Origin: Calliopum simillimum
Taxonomy: Eukaryota; Arthropoda; Insecta; Diptera; Lauxaniidae
Reading direction: 5' to 3'
NCBI GenBank assembly: GCA_951812925.1
Contig: OX638368.1
Span: 74,558,422 to 74,622,421 of the forward strand
DNA length: 64,000 nucleotides
In this document: piece by piece, positions 44,073-56,100 of the stretch
Layout: every line of letters begins with the position of its first letter
Numbering within the stretch: position 1 is the stretch's first letter
The notes under the pieces: generated by a model
What the model was told of the DNA's origin: nothing
What the model saw: only the letters and a program-made list of their open reading frames with translations
The model's database searches: none
Made by a program: the position numbers and the translations under genes

Positions 44073-47000
44073 TGTAACGGTATGGAAGCGTTTGCACTAT
44101 CTTGGTCAAGGTGAAAACAGACTAAGACCTCATGACTTCAGAGCGGGCTCTGCACACCTAGCTATGCTTCGGTCTTAGCTCAGGGAAAGTGGGGGTGGGT
44201 GTGCTCATAGCCATGAAGAGGCGCTACATAACCAAAATTTGGTGCAGATAGATAGACGTATTAAAGGAGTAGAAAAAGGAAAGGATAATTGACCGAAAAA
44301 TACATAGGCTATGGTAACTATTTGAAACACGGAATCTAAACTAGCATTGCACAACATGACACAAGACAAAACCTTCCGAATCTAAAGACTTGTTAGGTCG
44401 AAGACAAGCTATGGTGACAAACGCCTATCTTCTTCATAACCCACCCAACCTATTATCGGAGTAAAAATATCTGTTCCGATAACCCTCATGTAACCATATG
44501 ATGTCTCCTTACATCTCCCTACAAAGCCTCATAGTAGCAAAGAGAAATTTAATTTAGAATTTCATTATAATTTTATTCGTAATTCAAGAAATAACAAAAC
44601 CGCAAAAATTCATGTTTCTGAATTAATATTAAAGTATTTAACAATACTAAATACTTATGATCATACAAAAATATACCCAGCTTATAAGATAAACTTAGCA
44701 AATTTATATACACATTTTTAGTTTTGTTAATTAAGCTAATCGATAGAAATCAAAATTTGTGTCCAATCGTGGTGCTAATATTTTCGCCTATACTGTACTA
44801 CAAGTGCAATTATGAGAGTTCATTGAGAAAGCAAAGTAAAAGTCTACACTCTCATTAGAAAAATCACAGTACAAAACAAGAGCAATTAAAACTTATAAAA
44901 GCAAATCAAATGAGATCAAAGGAGAGTCTCCACTACTCGTAGATCTCTACACAAAGCATAGCTTATGCTGTAACAAATAAAATTTGTGAGATTCTCACGG
45001 CTAAATTTTTTGTTATGCTCTATGTATCTCTTGTTTTTACATTAAGTTTGGATTTTACTTTAGATTTAGATTCTTTTAACTTTACTATAGATATTAAGCT
45101 AGTAGTATACTCATTTTAGTTTTTCAATTAATGTTTTAAAATTTAAATATGCCACAAAATAAAATGTTTTAATTAATTTATTTCACAACACATACCTTAA
45201 ATGTTGATAGATTTTTCAGCAAACCGATGATCGACGAAGGCCTTCATGGATCCTCGATGAGTTGATTTTCAGCTTTGAAGTAAGTTTCTCTACATTATTA
45301 TTGTGGCTTATGCGTTTTTAGTCACAACAATTATTCAATAAATAGTTACCTAAAAGCACTATTGATTGGAGTTAAAATTTTTTCCTAATTTAGATTTGAG
45401 TATAGCAAATTAAATCAGGTTTGAAAATTCTCAAATATTCTAAAGCTTAAAACAAAACTAGTGACTTTCAAAATCGTATTTCAAAATTATTTAAGTTTAA
45501 TTTCCAATCTTAAGCTTAGACTATGGCACAATGACAATTCATATTTTTCACTTTTTGACGTTCAATTTAAACTATAGATTTTTGGAAATTTAAGAACCCT
45601 GTTATCAAAATTCTTAATTTTAAATTCTAAATTTCATTTTTAAAGAATTTGAAATTCACATTTTTAGATTCTTAAGTTTGCTATAGGATTTAATTCAGTT
45701 TTTAGTTTTTAATTTACATTAATATAAAAAAATGGAAATTATAGTATATTAAGAGGTTCTTAAAATTAAGTATTTTATCTGATTTTTAAGCATTTCAAAG
45801 ACATATTTTTAATAAGTGAATTCTTAAAAACCAAGTTTAGCATTTAAGATGTTAAAGCCTTAGATCTAAGTTTTAATTTTAGGGGAATTTAAAATCCATA
45901 TTTTTAAATTCTTAAATTCTTTAGCCTTATTTTAATATTTAAGTACTTTAAACTTAGTCCATGAGACCTTTTTCTTTAGGAGAATTTAAATCTTTTTCTT
46001 CAAATTCGCCGTGTTAAACGCTTAAGTTTTTCTACGCTAAATTTAGTCTTTAGGTTAAATTGATTGAATTACGTTAATCAAAAACGAATATATGTAAAGG
46101 ATATTTTGGCATAGCACTTTAAGTAATTCTTAGTGGAAAATTCCTTTAAAACCAACAAAAAACCTCGTAAATGATATCCTCATGCGTCTGGACTTATTAG
46201 CCGGGGTTGTCCTTGAGATGACCCCGTTGACTTTAACCGTCTTCTAATCTAAAGAAGGTCATGTACTTTTGTACCACAAGTGCCACGTTGATTTTGAATT
46301 TTTTTGGAGTCACAAGAAGATGAGTGAGGTGGTGGATGAAAATATGTCCACATCAATATAATTGTTTAACAGGAATCTGGGTGGCAGCAACCACTGCAGC
46401 CGCAGATTATGTCCCGGTTCTTCTCCTAATTTTGGGACAAAAAAAAAAAAGTGTGGCTAGAACTTTGATATACACTGTATAATTACTCGAAAGACTTACC
46501 TAAATACGAGTATTCTTTTTTCCTAGTCCAATAATTCAGAATTTTTATTCTGGCACTAATCGGCGAAATCTTAAAATTTATTGGCTTTTCAGTTGCTGTA
46601 CTTTTGTACTAATTTAATAATTCACTATGTTTGTATATGCTTTTTAAAAAATCGTATACGCAGCTTTCTGTTTCTCGTCAAAATGAAAGAGGGATCGTTT
46701 AATAATCTTGTGCATAGCATACCAAAATACCTAACATAAAAAAAAAATCAACGGTATCGCTATGGAATTTTATGCAAAAAATATGTTTTGATCGACCATG
46801 GTGACACATAGGATACTATACCTATAATGCATGATTTTTACATAGAAATTATCTAGGATAATTTTTTATTCAGATTTAAGTATTTAAATCATATCCCATC
46901 CCTGAAGATATGTAAAAGATATTTGGCCATTTTATGAGAATTTCGAGCCTATTTGTTGACTTGAGAAATAAATCGAATAATTTGGAATTTTACTACCTGC

Positions 47001-47371
47001 AAAATTTTCAAAGACGGAAATGAGATTTCAATCATTTATTAATATGCTTGTAAAGTATGTCTGATTTTTTTAACAACCAAAAATATACTTTAACATTTGC
47101 CTTTTTGATGTACCATATTGAAATGCTTCCCGTTGTTTTTGTAGGGGTGCAAATGCATTGCCTAACAGCCATGTTTAAAAAAAAAAATGCATTAGCCAGA
47201 GAATGCATCGGTAAATTGCATTCAATTATTATATTGAAAGCTCTTCTTTTTACAAGTTGAAAAATAAGTAGGATGACCATCTGTAATGACATTATTTATT
47301 TTTTCTTAAATTACAAAATTGTAATTACAGAAATGTTAAATAAACGAAAACTGAAATATCTATTCCTCACA
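44073..47371 (-). repeat. 3' LTR of the RING-Gag element (3299 bp)
   Basis: Starts (plus strand) TGTAACGGTATGGAAGCG and ends TATTCCTCACA. Very long for an insect gypsy LTR. It contains an open frame of 86 codons on the minus strand (47292-47032), present in both LTRs with one residue different, but without a recognisable domain. Much of the LTR is AT-rich. The internal boundary lacks an evident polypurine tract. Confidence 0.95.
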
Positions 47372-47471
47372 AAGCAGATACTGTTCAAAGCTAGCTGAAG
47401 GATAGGATCTGAAAAAGGAAGAGTTCTCCAACGTAATTAAACACCAGATGTAATTTAAACAATGAAACTCT

Positions 47472-50400
47472 TTACCACATATCTTTGGCATGATATGTTC
47501 CTACCTCCTTTCCATTCAAATCCTCTAGGACATAATAAGAATTTCCTAACTTTTTCTTTACTTTCGCCTTTACACATGTTGGTGCAAGTTTAGCATTGAA
47601 ATGTTTGACCAAGCTGCTTTGGGCAAAATTTCTGCGTATTACTTCTTCTTCAATATTAAAATTTCTTGACCGTGATCGTAAGTTATATGTTTTCAGATTC
47701 TTGTCATAGGATTGTCTTAGTTTTGTTAAGATGGAATTTCTTAAAATTTGAAATTCGTCCTCACGATTCAGTTTTATTTTACCTTCTGACAAAAGATCCA
47801 AGTTTTTGAGGAGCTTGTAATCTTCACCGTGGGTCATCATTTGCTGTCCGAATACGATAAAGTAAGGCGATTCACCAATTGACTGGTGAATGCTGTTTCT
47901 GAGTGAACTGTTAATGCTACCTAGGTAACTCTCCCAATCTCGCTGATCCTTACGAATATAGGATCGCAATGCTTCATTTATCGACCTATTCACCCTTTCG
48001 GATGCATTTGCTTGTGGTGAATATACTGCGGTACACATGTGGTTTATGCCAAATTTTCTAAGAAACGCTTCAAACTCTTTGCATTTAAACTGATTTCCGT
48101 TGTCTGTTATAATTGTTTCCGGTACACCGAAACAATCAAAAATTTGTTCATTTAGAAAATTAATAATATTTTTAGAAGTAAATTTGCGCAAAGGTTTGAG
48201 AAACGTGAATTTCGAAAAGTGATCAAGGACAATGCAAATACCGATATTAGATCTAGGAAAAGGTCCTATCAAATCCATATACAGCTTCTGAAACGGACGT
48301 GTGCTTTCAGACATTTGACCCATAGGCGGTCGAAGAATTTGGGTTGGAACTTTAGAGGTTTTGCACAGTTCGCAATTCAAAACGTACTTTCGAACTTCTA
48401 CAACATGACCTGGCCAATAGAAATGTCTTCGGATACGTTCCAGGGTTTTGGCAATGCCACCATGGGCTGCATTTGGAACATCATGAGCGACATAAATAAC
48501 TTTTTCACGAAGTTCTTCTGGGACGTATAATTTCCATTCATGGATATCGTCTGCAGAAAAGTAAGGGCGATGATAAATAAATTTATCGATTATTTTAAAA
48601 TCTGGTAAGTTTTCGACTCCTAATTTCTCTCGCATTTTCCGGTAGTTTTCGGTATCAAAAGCTGGTGAATTTAAATCTATTTCCGGCAAATGTTCTACAT
48701 CAAGTTCAGCAATTTCATTTTCATCCTCAAATGCTCGAGACAGTGCATCGGCAACTTTATTTTCGCTACCTTTCCTATGTTCTATCACAAAACGGTATCC
48801 TTGTAGCTTCAGTGCCCACCTTGCTAATTTGCCACTTAAATCTTTTTGGTTCATTAACCACTTCAGACTTGCATGATCCGTCACTACTCGAAACTCATAT
48901 CCTTCGATATATGGCCTAAATTTCTTTATAGCCAGCACCACTGCAAGGCACTCCATTTCCGTTACAGAGTAGTTTCTCTGCGCTTTATTTAATTTTTGGG
49001 ACATATAAGCGATGGGACGTTCGTCTCCATTATCGTCTTTTTGCGCTAAGAGAGCACCAACTCCATACCGGCTGGCATCACATTGGACTATGAACTCCTT
49101 ATCGTAGTTAGGATGGGCAGGGAATGAGGCAGACGTCAGTTTTTCTTTTATAGCAAGGAACGCACTTTCCGCTAAAGGATTCCATTGGAACTTCTTGCTT
49201 TTGGTCAAAAGTTCAGTAAGATGAAACGTTACAGCAGAATAATCATGGATGAACCTACGGTACCATCCGACCATTCCCAAAAACTGTCGCATTTGACGAA
49301 CTGACTTTGGAACAGGATAATCTTTTATTGCTCGTATTTTTTCCGGGTCAACTTTCAAAGCACCATTTCCTACAATGTAACCTAAGTAATTGACTTCGCT
49401 CAAACCAAAACTACTCTTTTTGATATTAATCGTAAGACCAGCCTTTCGCAATTGTGAAGCAACTTCTAACAAATGGACAATATGCGCTTCGAATGAAGAC
49501 GAAACTACCAGTAAATCATCTAAATATACAAAGACATGCGTTTTAAGATGATATGGTATGACTTTGTTCATAAGTCTACACATACTTTGCGGCGCATTGC
49601 ACAATCCGAATGGCATTCGTACAAATTGGTACAAAGGCCTATTAGGGATTGTGAAAGCTGTTTTTGGTCGTGAAGATTCGTCAAGTTTAATTTGCCAAAA
49701 GGCATCTTTCAAATCAATTTTTGAAATTACATGGACAGGTGGCAACCTCGAAATGAGACCATCGATATTTGGGATGGGATACGCGTCTTTAACAGTTACC
49801 TCATTAAGCTTACGGGAGTCTAAACAGAAACGCACTTTGTCAGGTTTGACTATTAAAACACCTGGTGAAGACCACGAAGAGCTTTTAGCCTCCTCTATGA
49901 CTCCTAACTTTAGCATTCTGTCAATCTCTTGACAAAGAAGTTTTTTCCTAGCAGGTGAAATGGGGTAATGTCGTTGTTTAATAGGGACTGCATTTTGAGT
50001 ATCAATAGTGTGTTCTATCAGAGAAGTAAGACCAAGACCTTCAGATTCAGATGTTGGAAAAGCCGCAATAGTCGAATTGAGCTTTTTGTTCTGATCGCGC
50101 GTTAAATTTATCTTGTTGCTATTCATTTCGTTAGCGCAAACTTCACTGATTACGTTCCCTAAAGAAATTTCTATTCCAAATTTATCCCAAAAATCCATGC
50201 CACATATAATATCTTGCTTAAAGGATGGGACAATCATAAATTCAAGATCTACAGTTTTATCGGCGTAAATTATCGGAATTCTTATCGAACCCACGACCTG
50301 TTGTTTTTGGCCGTCTGCTGTTTTGACCTTGGTATAATGTTTTACGTAACGATAAGTTTTCACTATATTTTCTGCTAATTTACCACCGATGCAACTTCTA

Positions 50401-50543
50401 TTTGCTCCACTATCCAGTAAACCATAAAAGTTTTCCCCAAAAATTACAAGTTTAACATATGGCCTATTATCATTTTTTTGAAATTCAACGGATGAAATCA
50501 CGCATTCACGAAGTGACTTTATACGATGCCAGAAATTTTTCAT
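47472..50543 (-). CDS. pol: Pol: protease, RT, RNase H, integrase (1023 aa, intact)
   Basis: One uninterrupted frame. The upstream stop is at about 50590, so the ATG at 50543 need not be the true start; Pol is probably made by frameshift from Gag. Domains: aspartic protease DSG at 44-46; RT with D277 (KIDLKDAF) and YLDD at 340-343; RNase H with D489, E529 and D556; integrase zinc finger H687, H694, C724, C727; integrase core D757, D814, E849 with 34 residues between the last two (DD35E). The C-terminus ends YHAKDMW. No chromodomain is seen. All catalytic residues visible are intact. The layout PR-RT-RH-IN is Ty3/gypsy. The protein would copy and integrate the element. Confidence 0.95.
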   Translation of the reverse strand: MKNFWHRIKSLRECVISSVEFQKNDNRPYVKLVIFGENFYGLLDSGANRSCIGGKLAENIVKTYRYVKHYTKVKTADGQKQQVVGSIRIPIIYADKTVDLEFMIVPSFKQDIICGMDFWDKFGIEISLGNVISEVCANEMNSNKINLTRDQNKKLNSTIAAFPTSESEGLGLTSLIEHTIDTQNAVPIKQRHYPISPARKKLLCQEIDRMLKLGVIEEAKSSSWSSPGVLIVKPDKVRFCLDSRKLNEVTVKDAYPIPNIDGLISRLPPVHVISKIDLKDAFWQIKLDESSRPKTAFTIPNRPLYQFVRMPFGLCNAPQSMCRLMNKVIPYHLKTHVFVYLDDLLVVSSSFEAHIVHLLEVASQLRKAGLTINIKKSSFGLSEVNYLGYIVGNGALKVDPEKIRAIKDYPVPKSVRQMRQFLGMVGWYRRFIHDYSAVTFHLTELLTKSKKFQWNPLAESAFLAIKEKLTSASFPAHPNYDKEFIVQCDASRYGVGALLAQKDDNGDERPIAYMSQKLNKAQRNYSVTEMECLAVVLAIKKFRPYIEGYEFRVVTDHASLKWLMNQKDLSGKLARWALKLQGYRFVIEHRKGSENKVADALSRAFEDENEIAELDVEHLPEIDLNSPAFDTENYRKMREKLGVENLPDFKIIDKFIYHRPYFSADDIHEWKLYVPEELREKVIYVAHDVPNAAHGGIAKTLERIRRHFYWPGHVVEVRKYVLNCELCKTSKVPTQILRPPMGQMSESTRPFQKLYMDLIGPFPRSNIGICIVLDHFSKFTFLKPLRKFTSKNIINFLNEQIFDCFGVPETIITDNGNQFKCKEFEAFLRKFGINHMCTAVYSPQANASERVNRSINEALRSYIRKDQRDWESYLGSINSSLRNSIHQSIGESPYFIVFGQQMMTHGEDYKLLKNLDLLSEGKIKLNREDEFQILRNSILTKLRQSYDKNLKTYNLRSRSRNFNIEEEVIRRNFAQSSLVKHFNAKLAPTCVKAKVKKKLGNSYYVLEDLNGKEVGTYHAKDMW

Positions 50544-50667
50544 ACGAGTTATGGAACGTAAACGTCTCTTTGACGGTTGACCGAAAATTTTAGACTATTG
50601 AGATTATTATCTGAAGACTTTGAAACATTTTCTGAGACTAAGTTATTTTTCAAAATAGAGATAGGAG

Positions 50668-51234
50668 TTATTTTCGAAATTTGGTTTGTGGATGTCCGTT
50701 CATCCGACGAACATCCGATTGGTAGTTTTCCGGCTGAACTGAACATTTTTGACAATTGGGTTTATAAACATCGGCTAATCCACAACCATAACAAAAGATA
50801 CGTCGTTGTTTTAGACAATCTCTATAACCGTGGCCTTCGTCTTCGCAATTCCAGCATCTCAACAATGGCTTGGTCACAACATCAATTTCCTCATTAAGTT
50901 CCAACCGAGCATCCGTTTCGTCATCATTGAGCACTTCAGAAACATTTTTACAAAGATAAAAAGGTCGCGAAGCATTACTATACTGAATATCTCTAACGAA
51001 TTTTTCATGCTTGTGAACTTCACGTCTTAAATCTGAAATATTTCGAAAACTAAGATGTAATAATTCATGACGTAGGTCTGGTTTGAGATTTCTCACTATT
51101 GTCTCTACTAACTCTGTATCATTCATGGGTATTCTTAAGCGATCAGTGATAACTGTGATGGAATCTAGAAAAACATCAAATGGTTCATTTGGTTTTTGCT
51201 TGCGTCTACGGATATCTTCTTTCAGATCATAATC
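50668..51234 (-). CDS. gag: Gag C-terminal part with zinc knuckles
   Basis: This frame begins at DYDLKEDIRRRKQKP (51234), where the capsid frame shifts, and contains the rest of the capsid-like region (LVETIVRNLKPDLRHELL), then the nucleocapsid: CWNCEDEGHGYRDC (CX2CX4HX4C) and a second cluster CYGCGLADVYKPNCQKC. It ends at 50668. Another frame (50755-50549) overlaps its end and lies between it and Pol, so the Gag-Pol junction needs two frame steps or contains errors. Confidence 0.85.
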   Translation of the reverse strand, partial: DYDLKEDIRRRKQKPNEPFDVFLDSITVITDRLRIPMNDTELVETIVRNLKPDLRHELLHLSFRNISDLRREVHKHEKFVRDIQYSNASRPFYLCKNVSEVLNDDETDARLELNEEIDVVTKPLLRCWNCEDEGHGYRDCLKQRRIFCYGCGLADVYKPNCQKCSVQPENYQSDVRRMNGHPQTKFRK

Positions 51235-51611
51235 AGTAGAAGTTCTTTGTACTGTCTGCGCAAAGCTTCACACAAATCGAACCACTCCAAATTATCTTCT
51301 TGGCGATGGTATCGCCAGAACCACTGCTTAGCTTTTCCTTCGAAAAGCGAATGAACATGCTGACATAGCACGTTAAAATTTCCGTTTAAATGGGTTGCAG
51401 TTAAAGTGTTAATTCTGTAGATGAACTCATCAACAGTAACATCATCTGAAGAACCACTAAACTTAATGTGCCAGTTATAAATAAATTTTAGAGACACGGT
51501 CGTCAGAAGGAGAAAAATTTTCAACAACTGGATACTGTCGAGGTGCTCTGGGATTTGCAATATTTCGATTAGCTCCAGCAGCTTGATCTGGAGGCCAATA
51601 TAAGTTCTCAT
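51222..51611 (-). CDS. gag: Gag capsid-like middle part
   Basis: The useful part is about 51490-51235: WHIKFSGSSDDVTVDEFIYR, then HVHSLFEGKAKQWFWRYHR and LCEALRRQYKE, the conserved retrotransposon Gag capsid core. It is in a different frame from both neighbours. The frame enters at a four-A run near 51487 and leaves near 51238, consistent with one extra and one missing base. These may be real mutations or sequence errors. Confidence 0.85.
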   Translation of the reverse strand: MRTYIGLQIKLLELIEILQIPEHLDSIQLLKIFLLLTTVSLKFIYNWHIKFSGSSDDVTVDEFIYRINTLTATHLNGNFNVLCQHVHSLFEGKAKQWFWRYHRQEDNLEWFDLCEALRRQYKELLLIMI

Positions 51612-52170
51612 CTTGAGGTGTATTTGGGCGCGCTGGACGTTCAGTAGGCCCTAAGTTCATATTTCTAAGCAAGACTTGTAATTCATTAGAAATTGTGGCA
51701 GCAACATCGCCACGAAATGATTCCAGTGAACCAGCAACTAGTTCTTGTACACGTTGTTCACTAAGTTGGTTATTGTTAGCATGTGAATGCCGAGGACTGA
51801 AATTGCACCTATTGCGACTATTTTGATGAAGTATTTGTGGAGATTGGTGAGCACCCTCTAATCCTTGAGTTCGAGTGAACATTCTGGTTTGGGGTCGCTC
51901 TACAGTTCTTCTAGCTCTATTTAAACTACTTTGCTGGCCAACAATATTCACCAGATCTGTAGCACTGCAAACATGTCTACAAACTGGACAGGTATTATTT
52001 TCTTCTAGCCAAGTATGAATACATATGCTGTGGAATTTGTGCTTGCAAATAGTTTCAACTTTGTTACCATCACCTGACAAAGATTCGCTACAAATAGCAC
52101 ACAAGGTATCGTTCGTCGAGTCACGTTCAACTTGACTTGGAATATTATCAGTACTCCGAGCGAGTGGCAT
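51475..52170 (-). CDS. gag: Gag N-terminal part with RING-H2 finger
   Basis: 231 residues from ATG at 52170. Residues 24-64 form a RING-H2 finger: C24, C27, C42, H44, H47, C50, C61, C64, with the W54 and P62 typical of ubiquitin E3 ligases (CxxC ... CxH..H..C ... CPVC). A linker rich in R, Q, N follows (about 80-150), then an LVAGSLESFRGDVAATISNE helix, and a proline-rich stretch leading into the capsid part (NFSPSDDRVSK). The frame then shifts at about 51487. The continuous design suggests a RING-Gag fusion. E3 activity is inferred. Confidence 0.85.
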   Translation of the reverse strand: MPLARSTDNIPSQVERDSTNDTLCAICSESLSGDGNKVETICKHKFHSICIHTWLEENNTCPVCRHVCSATDLVNIVGQQSSLNRARRTVERPQTRMFTRTQGLEGAHQSPQILHQNSRNRCNFSPRHSHANNNQLSEQRVQELVAGSLESFRGDVAATISNELQVLLRNMNLGPTERPARPNTPQDENLYWPPDQAAGANRNIANPRAPRQYPVVENFSPSDDRVSKIYL

Positions 52171-53106
52171 TTTTAAAAATCGTCAGAAAAACAAAATCTC
52201 AAAATAAAAAAAATATAGGATTTGAAAAGTGGGGGGGCGGGAAAAAAAACTTTAAAGAAACTCCAAAATACCAAAACAATATTCTACAATATCGTTTATA
52301 ATTTTGCAAGAAAATTCAGCAATACAATAACTGAAAATATCTCAGTATGATAATATGAAAGTAACTGAAGTCATCAATTTACTTTTCAACATAACAAGAT
52401 ACGTAAGACAAACTTTTAAGCAAGAAAGAAAAAAAATATGTATCAAAAATGAAGTCTTTGCTACTTTCTGAGGGCTTAAATGTGGATAAAATTAATAGAC
52501 ATCGAAATTCGTCTCTATCTTCAAAATCGAATTCTTCTTCACAAGTTGTGCAAATGTATCAAAAAAAAAAAATTTAACTGATTTAAAAATATTTAAATGA
52601 TTTATTTCAGTGAGGATAATTATACCTTTCTATGGCAGATATAAATCTCAAACAGAAAATAAAAATGAAAAACAAAAAAAAAAACATTTTGCCATATTAT
52701 CACAGTTCCAAAAATGGAAATATGAAAACAAAATATTAAAAGAAAAAAATTTGAAAATATGTCTGAAATTCATTGGATTAGCAGAAGATCAGTAATTACC
52801 AGTCTTGAGAATCATAAAGCAATGAAATCACAAATCATAAAAATTAAACAACAAACTTTTGAAGTACAAAAGTTTTCCTTCGGTTAGAATCCGAAATTAT
52901 CCAGAAATCTACAATTCCATAAGGACGACGATTATACCATAAATTAGGGTTGAAACCACAGGAATTTATTATCGATCAAGGGAAAAGGCATAGGAAAAAG
53001 AAAGGAACCAGAAGCGAAATTAGTGGGACATTGTTTCAGATAAAAAAAAATTCAGTTTTAGATAACTACCATTGGTATGTTTGGTAAAGATCTCTGATAC
53101 TTTTGT
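52171..53106 (-). other. Leader between primer site and gag
   Basis: About 0.94 kb, A/T-rich, with a GTGGGGGGGCGGG run near 52229. A splice or packaging function cannot be judged. The plus-strand frame at 52610-52795 has no recognisable domain. Confidence 0.55.
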
Positions 53107-53124
53107 GCCCCACGTTGGGCGCCA
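53107..53124 (-). promoter_or_regulatory. Primer-binding site, tRNA-Lys type
   Basis: The plus strand reads GCCCCACGTTGGGCGCCA, the 3' end of eukaryotic tRNA-Lys(CUU) with CCA, so the minus (element) strand TGGCGCCCAACGTGGGGC is an 18-nt perfect complement. It lies 7 nt (53125-53131) inside the 5' LTR edge. This fixes the element's orientation. Confidence 0.9.
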
Positions 53125-53131
53125 TTAATTA

Positions 53132-56100
53132 TGTAACGGTATGGAAGCGTTTGCACTATCTTAGTCAAGGTGAAAACAGACTAAGACCTCATGACTTCAG
53201 AGCGGGCTCTGCGCACCTAGCTATGCTTCGGTCTTAGCTCAGGGAAAGTGGGGGTGGGTGTGCTCTTAGCCATGAAGATGCGCTACATAACCAAAATTTG
53301 GTGCAGATAGATAGACGTATTAAAGGAGTAGAAAAAGGAAAGGATAATTGACCGAAAAATACATAGGCTATGGTAACTATTTAAAACACGGAATCTAAAC
53401 TAGCATTGCACAACATGACACAAGACAAAACCTTCCGAATCTAAAGACTTGTTAGGTCGAAGACAAGCTATGGTGACAAACGCCTATCTTCTTCATAACC
53501 CACCCAACCTATTATCGGAGTAAAAATATCTGTTCCGATAACCCTCATGTAACCCTATGATGTCTCCTTACATCTCCCTACAAAGCCTCATAGTAGCAAA
53601 GAGAAATTTAATTTAGAATTTCATTATAATTTTATTCGTAATTCAAGAAATAACAAAACCGCAAAAATTCATGTTTCTGAATTAATATTAAAGTATTTAA
53701 CAATACTAAATACTTGTGATCATACAAAAATATACCCAGCTTATAAGATAAACTTAGCAAATTTATATACACATTTTTAGTTTTGTTAATTAAGCTAATC
53801 GATAGAAATCAAAATTTGTGTCCAATCGTGGTGCTAATATTTTCGCCTATACTGTACTACAAGTGCAATTATGAGAGTTCATTGAGAAAGCAAAGTAAAA
53901 GTCTACACTCTCATTAGAAAAATCACAGTACAAAACAAGAGCAATTAAAACTTATAAAAGCAAATCAAATGAGATCAAAGGAGAGTCTCCACTACTCGTA
54001 GATCTCTACACAAAGCATAGCTTATGCTGTAACAAATAAAATTTGTGAGATTCTCACGACTAAATTTTGTTTTATGCTCTATGTATCTCTTGTTTTTACA
54101 TTAAGTTTGGATTTTACTTTAGATTTAGATTCTTTTAACTTTACTATAGATATTAAGCTAGTAGTATACTCATTTTAGTTTTTCAATTAATGTTTTAAAA
54201 TTTAAATATGCCAGAAAATAAAATGTTTTAATTAATTTATTTCACAACACATACCTTAAATGTTGATAGATTTTTCAGCAAACCGATGATCGACGAAGGC
54301 CTTCATGGATCCTCGATGAGTTGATTTTCAGCTTTGAAGTAAGGTTCTCTACATTATTATTGTGGCTTATGCGTTTTTAAGTCACAACAATTATTCAATA
54401 AATAGTTACCTAAAAGCACTATTGATTGGAGTTAACATTTTTTCCTAATTTAGATTTGAGTATAGCAAATTAAATCAGGTTTGAAAATTCTCAAATATTC
54501 TAAAGCTTAAAACAAAACTAGTGACTTTCAAAATCGTATTTCAAAATTATTTAAGTTTAATTTCCAATCTTAAGCTTAGACTAAGGCACAATGACAATTC
54601 ATATTTTTCACTTTTTGACGTTCAATTTAAACTTTAGATTTTTGGAAATTTAAGAACCCTGTTATCAAAATTCTTAGTTTTAAATTCTAAATTTCATTTT
54701 TAAAGAATTTGAAATTCACATTTTTAGATTCTTAAGTTTGCTATAGGATTTAATTCAGTTTTTAGTTTTTAATTTACATTAATATAAAAAAATGGAAATT
54801 ATAGTATATTAAGAGGTTCTTAAAATTAAGTATTTTATCTGATTTTTAAGCATTTCAAAGACATATTTTCAATAAGTGAATTCTTAAAAACCAAGTTTAG
54901 CATTTAAGATGTTAAAGCCTTAGATCTAAGTTTTAATTTTAGGGGAATTTAAAATCCATATTTTTAAATTCTTAAATTCTTTAGCCTTATTTTAATATTT
55001 AAGTAATTTAAACTTAGTCCATGAGACCTTTTTCTTTAGGAGAATTTAAATCTTTTTCTTCAAATTCACTGTGTTAAACGCTTAAGTTTTTCTACGCTAA
55101 ATTTAGTCTTTAGGTTAAATTGATTGAATTACGTTAATCAAAAACGAATATATGTAAAGGATATTTTGGCATAGCACTTTAAGTAATTCTTAGTGGAAAA
55201 TTCCTTTAAAACCAACAAAAAACCTCATAAATGATATCCTCATGCGTCTGGACTTATTAGCCGGGGTTGTCCTTGAGATGACCCCGTTGACTTTAACCGT
55301 CTTCTAATCTAAAGAAGGTCATGTACTTTTGTACCACAAGTGCCACGTTGATTTTGAATTTTTTTGGAGTCACAAGAAGATGAGTGAGGTGGTGGATGAA
55401 AATATGTCCACATCAATATAATTGTTTAACAGGAATCTGGGTGGCAGCAACCACTGCAGCCGCAGATTATGTCCCGGTTCTTCTCCTAATTTTGGGACAA
55501 AAAAAAAAAAGTGTGGCTAGAACTTTGATATACACTGTATAATTACTCGAAAGACTTACCTAAATACGAGTATTCTTTTTTCCTAGTCCAATAATTCAGA
55601 ATTTTTATTCTGGCACTAATCGGCGAAATCTTAAAATTTATTGGCTTTTCAGTTGCTGTACTTTTGTACTAATTTAATAATTCACTATGTTTGTATATGC
55701 TTTTTAAAAAATCGTATACGCAGCTTTCTGTTTCTCGTCAAAATGAAAGAGGGATCGTTTAATAATCTTGTGCATAGCATACCAAAATACCTAACATAAA
55801 AAAAAAATCAACGGTATCGCTATGGAATTTTATGCAAAAAATATGTTTTGATCGACCATGGTGACACATAGGATACTATACCTATAATGTATGATTTTTA
55901 CATAGAAATTATCTAGGATAATTTTTTATTCAGATTTAAGTATTTAAATCATATCCCATCCCTGAAGATATGTAAAAGATATTTGGCCATTTTATGAGAA
56001 TTTCGAGCCTATTTGTTGACTTGAGAAATAAATCGAATAATTTGGAATTTTACTACCTGCAAAATTTTCAAAGACGGAAATGAGATTTCAATCATTTATT

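Noticed and set aside
47032..47292. An 86-codon gene in each LTR (also 56092-56352)
   Set aside because: The frame is kept only because LTRs are near-identical copies. No domain, and an overlapping plus-strand frame is equally open.
47372..47472. An env-like third frame after pol
   Set aside because: Only about 100 bp separate Pol from the 3' LTR, too little for an envelope gene.
48219..49932. Plus-strand frames opposite Pol
   Set aside because: Antisense shadows of the intact 1023-codon Pol.
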